A stretch of 15,774 bases of DNA from Desulfovibrionaceae bacterium UBA930. Lineage in GTDB: Bacteria > Desulfobacterota > Desulfovibrionia > Desulfovibrionales > Desulfovibrionaceae. Location: NCBI GenBank assembly GCA_002293605.1, contig DBDO01000110.1, positions 1 to 15,774 on the forward strand, in the 5' to 3' direction. A program made the position numbers and the translations under genes. Below the pieces are notes generated by a model. The model saw only the letters and a program-made list of their open reading frames with translations. It was not told where the DNA came from and ran no database searches. Below are positions 1-6,074 of the stretch, one piece after another (the first letter of the stretch is position 1; the number at the start of each line of letters is the position of its first letter).

Positions 1-2
1 GT

Positions 3-686
3 TGCGAGTATACCCTGGACCATCTCTCCGAACGTGTGGAGGCAGGAGAAGGCAGCGCTGACGGCATTAACGCCGAAAACGTCTTCCCCGCCTCCCGCTT
101 CCTGGCGCTGCTCATCTGGGACAGCATCGGGGAAACCGTCATTGCCGCAAAAGCGGCCATGTCCTATTTGCAGGCGCTTGCCGCCCTGGCCGCAGGGGAA
201 GGGCTGCCGGTAGTCTGGCAAAGCCCTATCGGCTTTCTGGTCTCCCAGGCCTACTACGATATGAAGGAATACCGGGTGAAAACCCGCCTGGGGGCGTCCA
301 TCGTCCGCATGACCATCCGCGAAGAAGGGGAGGAAAAGAAAATCGACATCCGCCGCCAGCGCAACGGCATCTCCCCGAACTTTGTGCATTCCCTGGACGC
401 GGCTGCCATGTGCCGGTCCATCTGCCTCGCCCTGGAAGGGGGCGTCACATCCTATATGATGATCCACGATAGCTACGGCGTCCCTGCCGCAGACGCGGCC
501 ACAATGGCCCGCTGCCTGCGAACCGCCTTTGTCGGCATGTTTACCGAGCGGGACGTGCTGGCCGACCTTCGGGAGAGCATAGCGGCCATGCTGCCTGCGG
601 AAAAGCATGACAAGCTGCCGGAGCTTCCGGCGAAGGGCAATCTCGATATCAGGCAGGTGCTTCAGAGCGTCTATTTTTTTGCCTAA
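3..686 (+). CDS. T7-like DNA-directed RNA polymerase, C-terminal part (5' end outside window)
   Basis: This is the C-terminal quarter of a single-subunit phage RNA polymerase, which transcribes the phage's own middle and late genes. The reading frame is open from base 3, so the gene enters from the left; the GTG at 36 is internal and not a start. Motifs seen: LLIWDSIGETV (T7 LIWESVSVTV), a WQSPIGFLVSQ segment (T7 WVTPDGFPVWQ), SPNFVHSLD with its His at 387-389, and IHDSYG at 462-479. The HDS motif contains the equivalent of the T7 catalytic Asp812. The tail ends PAKGNLDIRQVLQSVYFFA, close to T7 PALPAKGNLNLRDILESDFAFA, so the C-terminal 'foot' whose last Phe-Ala matters for catalysis in T7 is kept. 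Palm and finger residues equivalent to T7 Asp537, Lys631 and Tyr639 lie outside the window. A non-coding gap with a hairpin and promoter motif follows. Confidence 0.95.
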   Translation, partial: CEYTLDHLSERVEAGEGSADGINAENVFPASRFLALLIWDSIGETVIAAKAAMSYLQALAALAAGEGLPVVWQSPIGFLVSQAYYDMKEYRVKTRLGASIVRMTIREEGEEKKIDIRRQRNGISPNFVHSLDAAAMCRSICLALEGGVTSYMMIHDSYGVPAADAATMARCLRTAFVGMFTERDVLADLRESIAAMLPAEKHDKLPELPAKGNLDIRQVLQSVYFFA

Positions 687-729
687 TTTATTTGCAAGTG
701 TGAATTAAATCAGACGTGCAAAAAGAGTG

Positions 730-766
730 AAGCGTTGTGGGGGTGATTCTAACTCCCGCAACGCTT
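730..766 (+). promoter_or_regulatory. Strong RNA hairpin after the RNA polymerase gene (RNase III site or terminator candidate)
   Basis: Bases 730-744 pair with 752-766: 15 consecutive pairs including two G-U wobbles, around the 7-base loop GATTCTA. No T-tract follows (CTTTCCAATTCGGG), so it is a poor intrinsic terminator. Its place between the RNAP gene and the next cistron, just before a promoter-like motif, fits an RNase III processing signal as in T7 early RNA, or a phage-RNAP pause or terminator. The function is inferred. Confidence 0.6.
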
Positions 767-772
767 TCCAAT

Positions 773-788
773 TCGGGACCACTGAAGA
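773..788 (+). promoter_or_regulatory. Putative phage RNA polymerase promoter, copy 1
   Basis: TCGGGACCACTGAAGA recurs at 11640-11655 as TCGGGGCCACTAAAGA (14 of 16 identical; both differences are purine for purine). The CACTRAAG core resembles the -7 to +1 part of T7 (CACTATAG) and T3 (CACTAAAG) promoters. Both copies lie on the coding strand in the two largest gaps, 30-50 bases before a good ribosome binding site. Promoter function and the +1 at the G of AAG are inferred. Confidence 0.55.
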
Positions 789-823
789 ACCAAGGCACCC
801 TCAACCATCACAGGAGTCTGCTC

Positions 824-1639
824 ATGTACAGCAATCAACAGCACCAGCAAAACACCGCCGCCGCCATCATGCCTTTCACGCACGAACAGTTCGGGCAGGT
901 CAGGGTCATCAGGGATGAGAACACGGGCGAACCGTGGTTTGTGGCGAAGGATGTGGCGGAAGCGCTTGGTTATGCTTGGAATGGAACAGCCTGCATCGCT
1001 CATATCCCGGATCAGTGGCGAAAGGTCAGATCTGCCCTGACCAGTCGTGGAATCAAAGAAATGCCAACGCTTTCCCAACAAGGCCTCTATTTCTTCCTTG
1101 GCCGCTCCGACAAACCCAAGGCCCTCCCGTACCAGATGTGGATTGCTGATGAGGTTGTCCCGTCCATCATGAAAACGGGCGGCTATATCGCCGCCACCCC
1201 GGACGACTCCCCGGAAAGCATCCTGGCCCGCGCCGTCCTGGTCGCGCAGGACACCATCAAGCGCATTGAAACGGAAAAGAAAGAAGCGGAAGCCAGACTC
1301 GCCATAGCGGAACCGAAAGCGCAGGTCACGGACTCGCTTTTCGCCAAGCGCAGCGGCCAGGGCATGAAGGTCTATGAACTTGCCCGCAAGCATGACGGCG
1401 TGAACTCCGTGCGCATCAAGCGCGACCTCATGCGGCTCGGCTACCTCTACCACAGAGCGCAGCAATACAGGGTTTACAGCCGCTACAGCGGCGCGGAGGG
1501 CTTCTTCTTTGAGAAAGAAGACCACAAGTACCAAAAGCATGAAATCTACGCCACGGCCAAAGGCGCGGTGCTCATCACACAACTGTACCGCGAAGGAAAG
1601 CTGACCATGAAGTCCGGCTGCGTTCCCTGCACCTTCTAA
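824..1639 (+). CDS. BRO-N / KilA-C domain phage antirepressor (copy A)
   Basis: 271-residue DNA-binding protein of the phage antirepressor type. A BRO-N domain occupies about residues 16-118 (FGQVRVIRDENTGEPWFVAKDVAEALGY at its start, PSIMKTGGY at its end). A charged linker runs about 125-165. A KilA-C-type C-terminal domain follows at about 165-265 (MKVYELARKHDGVNSVRIKRDL, YRVYSRY, IYATAKGAVLITQLYREGKLTMK). The ATG at 824 follows AGGAG at 812-816 with 7 bases of spacing; an upstream in-frame GTG at 737 falls inside the hairpin stem and lacks a Shine-Dalgarno. BRO-N/KilA-C proteins typically counteract phage repressors or compete for operator DNA; the target here is unknown. It sits where T7 has its ligase-region genes and has a paralog at 8656-9417, with a 46-bp DNA tract shared at 913-958. 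Confidence 0.9.
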   Translation: MYSNQQHQQNTAAAIMPFTHEQFGQVRVIRDENTGEPWFVAKDVAEALGYAWNGTACIAHIPDQWRKVRSALTSRGIKEMPTLSQQGLYFFLGRSDKPKALPYQMWIADEVVPSIMKTGGYIAATPDDSPESILARAVLVAQDTIKRIETEKKEAEARLAIAEPKAQVTDSLFAKRSGQGMKVYELARKHDGVNSVRIKRDLMRLGYLYHRAQQYRVYSRYSGAEGFFFEKEDHKYQKHEIYATAKGAVLITQLYREGKLTMKSGCVPCTF

Positions 1640-1660
1640 CCCAACTTACAAGGAGCACGC

Positions 1661-1954
1661 ATGTCTCACATCAGCCCTGATCGTCTTGCCGACCAACTCG
1701 GCAATGGCGATGTAACACGCGTTTCCACAGCCGCGTTCTCTCTCGTCAACGCCCTCCAGAACCAGCAAGGGCTGCTCCCCGGCGAGAGTGTCGGCGCTGT
1801 CTTGGCCGCGTTCATTCTCACAATGGAGGCCTCCGGCATGAACACGGCGGACGCCATAGGCAAGGCCCGCAACCTTATGGCTGACGCCAACGGCCGCCGC
1901 CCGGAGTTCAAGGCCGTCACGGACTACCTCAAAGCGGAGGTGCTGTCCTCATGA
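1661..1954 (+). CDS. Small helical protein of unknown function (97 aa)
   Basis: Not recognised. ATG at 1661 with AAGGAG just upstream (AAGGAGCACGC-ATG). The protein is short, soluble and likely mostly helical, with an Ala-rich middle (LLPGESVGAVLAAFILTMEASGMNTADAIGKARNLM) and no transmembrane-length hydrophobic run or cysteine motif. It lies 21 bases after the antirepressor stop and overlaps the next gene by 4 bases (ATGA), so the two are probably translationally coupled. The position before the SSB gene suggests a phage accessory protein of the replication region. Coding is supported by the ribosome binding site, the overlap and the GC-rich third positions. Confidence 0.8.
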   Translation: MSHISPDRLADQLGNGDVTRVSTAAFSLVNALQNQQGLLPGESVGAVLAAFILTMEASGMNTADAIGKARNLMADANGRRPEFKAVTDYLKAEVLSS

Positions 1955-2124
1955 GCCGTCCTTTCCACACGGCAGCACAGCGCCTCATGGAGCGCGGCGA
2001 CCATAAGCGCCTGCACCGCCTCTGTGGGGTCATGCAGCAACGCTCCCTCCCCATCCCCGTTGATGTCCTGGCCGCCCTTGAGGCGGCAGGTTTCATACTG
2101 GATGAACCTTTAACAGGAGAATAA
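1951..2124 (+). CDS. Small hypothetical protein (57 aa)
   Basis: Not recognised. The ATG overlaps the stop of the preceding gene (ATGA at 1951-1954) and the frame runs 57 codons to TAA at 2122-2124, ending just before the SSB start. The protein begins MSRPFHTAAQRLMERGDHKR, is basic in its first half (HKRLHRLCGVMQQR), and ends VDVLAALEAAGFILDEPLTGE, which reads like a small helical domain. Its 3' end contains the SSB gene's Shine-Dalgarno (CAGGAG at 2114-2119), another sign of a coupled operon. Function unknown. Confidence 0.65.
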   Translation: MSRPFHTAAQRLMERGDHKRLHRLCGVMQQRSLPIPVDVLAALEAAGFILDEPLTGE

Positions 2125-2128
2125 GACC

Positions 2129-2827
2129 TTGGCGAAGAAAGAAACCCTCATCTCCCCGGCAGGCCGCGCCCTGTATCCCAAGCTTCATGAACCGGACACC
2201 AAGTTCAAAAAGGACGGCGAATATTCGGTAAAGCTGCTGCTGACCGAAGCGGACGCCAAACCGCTGCTGGAAATGTGCGAGAAACTCCGGCAGCAGGCCT
2301 TTGATGATGAAGTCGCAAAGGTCAAGGCCGAGAAGCCGAAGATGTCCCTGGACAAGATCAAGGAAAAAATCGACATCGCGGAACTGCCCATCAAGCCTTA
2401 CGAAGACCCCGAAACCGGCGAAGAAACAGGCGAATACCAAATCAACTTTAAAATGCTTGCCAGCGGCGTCAGCAAAAAGACCGGCAAGCCGTGGAGCCGC
2501 AGACCGGCAATTTTTGACAGCCGGAACCAGCCTGTCAATCCTGCGAAGGTGCACATCTGGGGCGGGTCCGTGCTCAAGATCGCGTACTCCGTAGAGCCGT
2601 TCTGCACTCCGGCGCTTGGCGCTGGCGTTTCCGTCCGGCTGGAGGCCGTGCAGATTATCGAACTGGTCAGCGGCGGCCAGCGTTCCGCCGAGGGTTACGG
2701 CTTCGGCGCTCAAGAGGGCGGGTACAGCCACAATCCCACGCATGATGAAGAGGACAATAACGGCGAATACGAAGACGCGGACGCCGGTGACAGCGGCGAT
2801 GAGGATACCGGCGAAGGCGACTTCTAG
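2129..2827 (+). CDS. Single-stranded DNA-binding protein, T7 gp2.5-like
   Basis: 232 residues, the same length as T7 gp2.5, which coats ssDNA at the replication fork, anneals strands and contacts polymerase and helicase. The start is TTG at 2129 behind CAGGAG at 2114-2119; it gives MAKK, as in T7, and the next in-frame ATG is about 45 codons in. Shared features: an IxKPYEDPETG segment near residue 87, INFKMLASG, and GGSVLKIAYSVEPFCTPALGAGVSVRLEAVQIIELV at about 150-185, matching the T7 GGSKLKVKYSLVPYKWNTAVGASVKLQLESVMLVEL strand series. The last 30 residues are strongly acidic and end GEGDF (T7 ends DGDF); the terminal Phe is the residue gp2.5 needs for protein contacts. It is followed 2 bases later by endonuclease I. 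Confidence 0.93.
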   Translation: MAKKETLISPAGRALYPKLHEPDTKFKKDGEYSVKLLLTEADAKPLLEMCEKLRQQAFDDEVAKVKAEKPKMSLDKIKEKIDIAELPIKPYEDPETGEETGEYQINFKMLASGVSKKTGKPWSRRPAIFDSRNQPVNPAKVHIWGGSVLKIAYSVEPFCTPALGAGVSVRLEAVQIIELVSGGQRSAEGYGFGAQEGGYSHNPTHDEEDNNGEYEDADAGDSGDEDTGEGDF

Positions 2828-2829
2828 GC

Positions 2830-3297
2830 ATGGCCTTTCGTAAAACGTGGGCCGCTTCAAGGAAAACAAAGGAGGAAACCGGATTCCGCTCAGGTCTGGA
2901 GGTCATAACCTCCCAAGACTTAAACGCGCAAAGCGTACCCCATCTCTATGAGCGCGTCCGCATTCGTTACACCCAACCGGGTGTGTACATCACCGATTTC
3001 GTGCTGACCGAACAGGCCATCATCATTGAAACCAAGGGCGCTTTTGACTCGTCCGACCGGGCGAAGATGCTCAGGGTCAAGGCGGAACACCCGAACCTCG
3101 ATATCCGCTTCCTCTTCAGCAACCCGAACACCCGTATCGGGAAGCTCTCAAAAACCACCTACGGCACATGGTGCGAAAAACACGGCTTTCCTTACGCCAA
3201 AGGCGGCAAGGTTCCTGCCGCATGGCTCTCGCACAGGCCTGCAAAAGCGCAAAAGGAGGCGCTGGAAAAACTCATCAATGGCGCGAAAAGCAACTGA
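2830..3297 (+). CDS. Endonuclease I, Holliday junction resolvase (T7 gp3-like)
   Basis: 155 residues (T7 gp3: 149). This enzyme cuts four-way and branched DNA and, in T7, breaks down host DNA and resolves replication concatemers. The acidic/basic catalytic set is intact: Glu24 in FRSGLE, Asp56 in ITDFVL, Glu67 and Lys69 in IIETKG, matching T7 Glu20, Asp55, Glu65 and Lys67. Further matches are SSDRAKMLRVKAEHPNLDIRFLF (T7 SDDRKKHLLIREQHPELDIRIVF), TTYGTWCEKHG and PAAWL. The ATG at 2830 is 2 bases after the SSB stop, with CGGCGAAGGCG upstream giving only a modest Shine-Dalgarno, so coupling to SSB translation is likely. Its last 20 bases overlap the amidase gene. Confidence 0.95.
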   Translation: MAFRKTWAASRKTKEETGFRSGLEVITSQDLNAQSVPHLYERVRIRYTQPGVYITDFVLTEQAIIIETKGAFDSSDRAKMLRVKAEHPNLDIRFLFSNPNTRIGKLSKTTYGTWCEKHGFPYAKGGKVPAAWLSHRPAKAQKEALEKLINGAKSN

Positions 3298-3703
3298 CTT
3301 CATCATTATTCACTGCGCGGCCACCGGGCCTTCGCATGATGTGGACATCAAAGATATTGACCGCTGGCACCGGGCGCAGGGCTGGCGCATGGTCGGCTAC
3401 CATTTTTTCATCAAGCGCGATGGCACGCTCCAGACTGGCCGTCCCCTCATGGACGGCGGCGCACACGCGCAAGGCTACAACGAGCGGAGCGTAGGCGTGT
3501 GCATGGCGGGCGGAGTGGCCGAAGACGGCAGCACCCCGGAGAACAACTTCACCCCGGAGCAGTGGAACAGCCTCCACAACATCGTCACCGAGCTTCAGCA
3601 ACAATTTCCCCAAGCCAAGGTCATAGGGCATCGGGACGTGGCAAAGAAAAATTGCCCCTGCTTTGATGTAAGTGGCTGGCGGTCGGAACACAGCAAAGCA
3701 TAG
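3278..3703 (+). CDS. N-acetylmuramoyl-L-alanine amidase (T7 gp3.5 lysozyme-like)
   Basis: 141 residues (T7: 151). The T7 enzyme is a zinc amidase that cleaves the cell wall and also binds and inhibits phage RNA polymerase. Zinc ligands and catalytic residues are all present: His12 (IIIHCAATGPS), Tyr41 (VGYHFFIKRDGT), His118 (IGHRDVA), Lys124 and Cys126 (AKKNCPCFD), matching T7 His17, Tyr46, His122, Lys128 and Cys130. The GAHAQGYNERSVGVC block is also conserved. The ATG at 3278 gives MARKATDFII (T7 MARVQ), and lies inside the end of the endonuclease gene in another frame. AAGGAGG at 3253-3259 is rather far upstream, so initiation may depend on coupling. No signal peptide is seen, as in T7. Whether RNAP inhibition is kept cannot be read from sequence. 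Confidence 0.95.
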   Translation: MARKATDFIIIHCAATGPSHDVDIKDIDRWHRAQGWRMVGYHFFIKRDGTLQTGRPLMDGGAHAQGYNERSVGVCMAGGVAEDGSTPENNFTPEQWNSLHNIVTELQQQFPQAKVIGHRDVAKKNCPCFDVSGWRSEHSKA

Positions 3704-3734
3704 CCTGCCGCCAACGCCTTGAGAACAACCTCAT

Positions 3735-3785
3735 GAAGAAGCGGCCCGCCAATCTTGCCACGGCAGGCCGCTTCTTCTTCTTTTT
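3735..3785 (+). terminator. Intrinsic terminator after the amidase gene
   Basis: GAAGAAGCGGCC (3735-3746) pairs perfectly with GGCCGCTTCTTC (3766-3777); after one mismatch three more pairs extend the stem around an 11-base loop. The run TTCTTTTTGCTTT follows directly. This is a textbook rho-independent terminator for host-type polymerase, and phage polymerases also stop at such sites. It lies 30 bases after the amidase stop and directly before the Shine-Dalgarno of the next gene. Confidence 0.85.
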
Positions 3786-3806
3786 GCTTTGAAGGAGAAA
3801 CTACCA

Positions 3807-4343
3807 TTGAAACCCCAGGCCCACGCCCTCATTGAGCATTTGATGAGCGGCGGCACTGTCACGCGGGAGTCCGCATGGCAGGACTTCCGCATCCAAAACA
3901 TCACGGCGCGTATCTCTGAATTGACCGCGCTCGGCTACGATATCGTGAAGACGCCCTGCAAGGCGATCATGGACGGCCGGGAAATCCGCCTTAGTTCCTG
4001 GAAGCTGCGGGAGTCCTCCAGACTCGCCACCGGCTGTTATGTCAAAATCATCAAGGATTCCGGAACCTTTGTCTCCCTGCTTGGCAAAACAGGCGTGGTG
4101 CAGAGCCTTGACCTGTTGGAGGCCAAAGCCTGTGTCTTCATTGAGGGCATAGGCTACCGGGCGCTCACGTTCTCCCACCTGGAGCGGCTTGCCAGCTTCC
4201 CTGTCGGAGCGCGTGTCGGCATCAAGGCCGAGCCGTACATTGTGCTGGAATACCATCCGAGCGTGGAAAGCTATACCCTCGCCAGCGCAAGCCCGGATCA
4301 AACCATTGTAGCGCATAAAAACCTTGTGGAGGCTGTGCGATAA
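3807..4343 (+). CDS. Helix-turn-helix phage protein of unknown role
   Basis: 178 residues from a TTG start at 3807, preceded by AAGGAG at 3792-3797. A TTG at 3789 is also in frame but would begin inside the terminator tail before the Shine-Dalgarno. Residues about 1-55 (ALIEHLMSGGTVTRESAWQDFRIQNITARISELTALGYDIVKT) look like the winged helix-turn-helix domain common in phage replication regions, with TRESAWQDF/RIQNITARISEL as the two helices. The rest, about 70-178, contains beta-rich stretches (CYVKIIKDSG, VGIKAEPYIVLEYHPS) that I do not recognise. It lies directly before primase-helicase with a 2-base gap. DNA binding is likely; whether it regulates transcription or helps replication is unknown. 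Confidence 0.75.
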   Translation: MKPQAHALIEHLMSGGTVTRESAWQDFRIQNITARISELTALGYDIVKTPCKAIMDGREIRLSSWKLRESSRLATGCYVKIIKDSGTFVSLLGKTGVVQSLDLLEAKACVFIEGIGYRALTFSHLERLASFPVGARVGIKAEPYIVLEYHPSVESYTLASASPDQTIVAHKNLVEAVR

Positions 4344-4345
4344 GC

Positions 4346-6067
4346 ATGTCCAGCCTCCATGAGGAAGAACATGAGGAAAGCGTCCTCCTGCACAAGGAGC
4401 GCTGCCCGGCCTGCACGGAAAACGGCGGGGATTGGGATGGCGACAACCTCGCCCGATACAGTGACGGCCACGGCTACTGCTTCGCCTGCGGTCATTACGA
4501 GCGCGGCGATGGAACGGCCAACACGCAACATGCCCGACAGAGGGGAGGAGAAGGAGGTGGAAGGAAGATGGCAGGGAAGGACTTTCTGCCGGTAGGCGAG
4601 TTCAGGCGGCTCGAAAGACGCGGCATCAGCGAGGAAACCTGCCGAAAATTCGGCTACTTCATCGGGCGGCTTGCAAACGGCAGTCCCGTCCAGGTCGCTC
4701 CACATTTTAACAAGGCTGGCGAACTGACGGCGCAGCACACCAGAGACGCCGATAAGAACTTCCGATGGATCGGGGAGCGTAAGGACGCCCTGCTGTTCGG
4801 CCAGCATCTCTGGAGCGGAGGAGGCCGAAGGGTCACAGTCTGCGAAGGGGAAATCGACTGTCTCACCGTGTCGCAGCTTCAGGGCAATAAATGGCCGGTT
4901 GTGGCCGTCAGCAACGGAACCAAGGCCGCTGTGGATGATATCCGCCGCAATCTGGAGTGGCTGGAATCCTTTCAGGAGGTCGTCTTCTGCTTCGACATGG
5001 ATGAACCAGGACGAAAAGCGGCCCAGGAATGCGCCGCGCTTCTCACGCCCGGCAAGGGCTTCATCGTCCATCTTCCGTTGAAAGACGCTAACGAATGTCT
5101 CACAGGCGGCAAAATCAAGGAATTGACTTCCGCCCTCTGGCAGGCCAAGGCCTTCAGGCCGGATGGCATCGTCAACATTTTGGAACTCAAGGAAAAAAGC
5201 CGCAAAGCCGTGCCGGAAGGCGCAAGCTTCCAATACCCGGAACTCTGCCGGACCATACGCGGCATCCGTGGCGGAGAACTCATTCTGCTCACCGCAGGCA
5301 GCGGCATAGGCAAAAGCACCATAGCCCATGAAATCGGCTACCATCTTTCCGCCGTGCATGGCTGGCCGCTCGGCGTCATGGCCCTGGAAGAAAACACCGG
5401 CAAGACAGCCCGGCGCTATGTCGGCCTCAGACTCAACAAACCCCTCATCGTGCCGGGCTATGAAATCCCCGATGAAGACTATGACGCCGCTTTTGACGAT
5501 TTGGCAAAGAGCGGCGGCGCAATCTGGCTGTACGACCACTTCGGTTCCTCCGATGTGGACGGCATCCTGTCCAAGCTGCGCTATATGGCCGTGGCCTGTC
5601 AGGTCCGGGTCATCATTCTGGACCACATATCCATCATTGTCTCCGGCCTGGATGAAGTGGCTGAGTCAGAACGTAAAACTATCGACAAGCTCATGACAAG
5701 GCTGCGCTCTCTGGTGGAAGAGACCCAAATCGCGGTTCTGGCCGTTGTCCACCTGAAACGCCCGGAAAAGGGCAAGTCATGGAACGAAGGGCGGGAGCCG
5801 AGTCTGACGGATCTTCGCGGGTCCGGCAGTCTGGAGCAGCTTTCCGATGTGGTGGTCGCCCTGGAGCGGGACCAGCAAGGGGAAGACCCCAACCGCGCCC
5901 GCATCCGAGTTCTGAAGAACCGCCCCGTGGGCCTTACCGGCAAGGCGGGCGCAGTCGTCTATGATCACGAAACCGGACGCCTCCTCCCTGCGGGAGAGGC
6001 AGATGAAGGAGAAGAAAAGGGACCGTTCTCCCCCCGAGCCACAGAGGACAAAGATTCCGATTATTAG
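4346..6067 (+). CDS. Bifunctional primase-helicase, T7 gp4-like
   Basis: 573 residues (T7 gp4A: 566). It makes RNA primers and unwinds DNA as a ring. Domains in order: a zinc ribbon with Cys20, Cys23, Cys45 and Cys48; a TOPRIM primase with CEGEIDCLT (Glu167, Glu169, Asp171) and CFDMDEPGR (Asp217, Asp219); and a RecA-type helicase with Walker A GSGIGKST (318-325), the catalytic glutamate region LEEN (348-350), Walker B VIILDH (Asp426) and VVHLKRP (His469, T7 His465 equivalent). The acidic tail EDKDSDY ends in an aromatic residue, as T7 gp4 ends in Phe, which docks on polymerase. Start ATG 4346 has GGAGG at 4328-4332. A second strong start at 4568 would give a shorter form, listed separately. 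Confidence 0.95.
   Translation: MSSLHEEEHEESVLLHKERCPACTENGGDWDGDNLARYSDGHGYCFACGHYERGDGTANTQHARQRGGEGGGRKMAGKDFLPVGEFRRLERRGISEETCRKFGYFIGRLANGSPVQVAPHFNKAGELTAQHTRDADKNFRWIGERKDALLFGQHLWSGGGRRVTVCEGEIDCLTVSQLQGNKWPVVAVSNGTKAAVDDIRRNLEWLESFQEVVFCFDMDEPGRKAAQECAALLTPGKGFIVHLPLKDANECLTGGKIKELTSALWQAKAFRPDGIVNILELKEKSRKAVPEGASFQYPELCRTIRGIRGGELILLTAGSGIGKSTIAHEIGYHLSAVHGWPLGVMALEENTGKTARRYVGLRLNKPLIVPGYEIPDEDYDAAFDDLAKSGGAIWLYDHFGSSDVDGILSKLRYMAVACQVRVIILDHISIIVSGLDEVAESERKTIDKLMTRLRSLVEETQIAVLAVVHLKRPEKGKSWNEGREPSLTDLRGSGSLEQLSDVVVALERDQQGEDPNRARIRVLKNRPVGLTGKAGAVVYDHETGRLLPAGEADEGEEKGPFSPRATEDKDSDY
4551..4570 (+). promoter_or_regulatory. Internal ribosome binding site and ATG for a short helicase-only form
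   Basis: AAGGAGG at 4551-4557 is followed after 10 bases by an in-frame ATG at 4568-4570 (Met75). Translation from it would give about 499 residues lacking all four zinc-ribbon cysteines. T7 gp4 is made as 4A and as 4B from an internal start at Met64, 4B lacking the zinc domain; the arrangement here is equivalent. The Shine-Dalgarno is better than that of the full-length start. Confidence 0.7.
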
Positions 6068-6074
6068 GAGGCCT

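Noticed and set aside
739..757. tRNA-like anticodon arm with loop ATTCTAA (would be Arg TCT)
   Set aside because: It is the tip of the 15-bp hairpin; no D-arm, acceptor stem or proper T-arm can be formed around it.
3733..3792. 19-codon frame MKKRPANLATAGRFFFFLL
   Set aside because: It is the terminator stem and T run read as protein; there is no ribosome binding site and the hydrophobic end is just the poly-T.
4298..5626. 442-residue open frame on the minus strand opposite primase-helicase, and similar long minus-strand frames at 749-1582, 2093-2869 and 13034-14032
   Set aside because: They are shadows of GC-rich genes with clear T7 homology on the + strand, have no ribosome binding sites or family motifs, and would be the only minus-strand genes.
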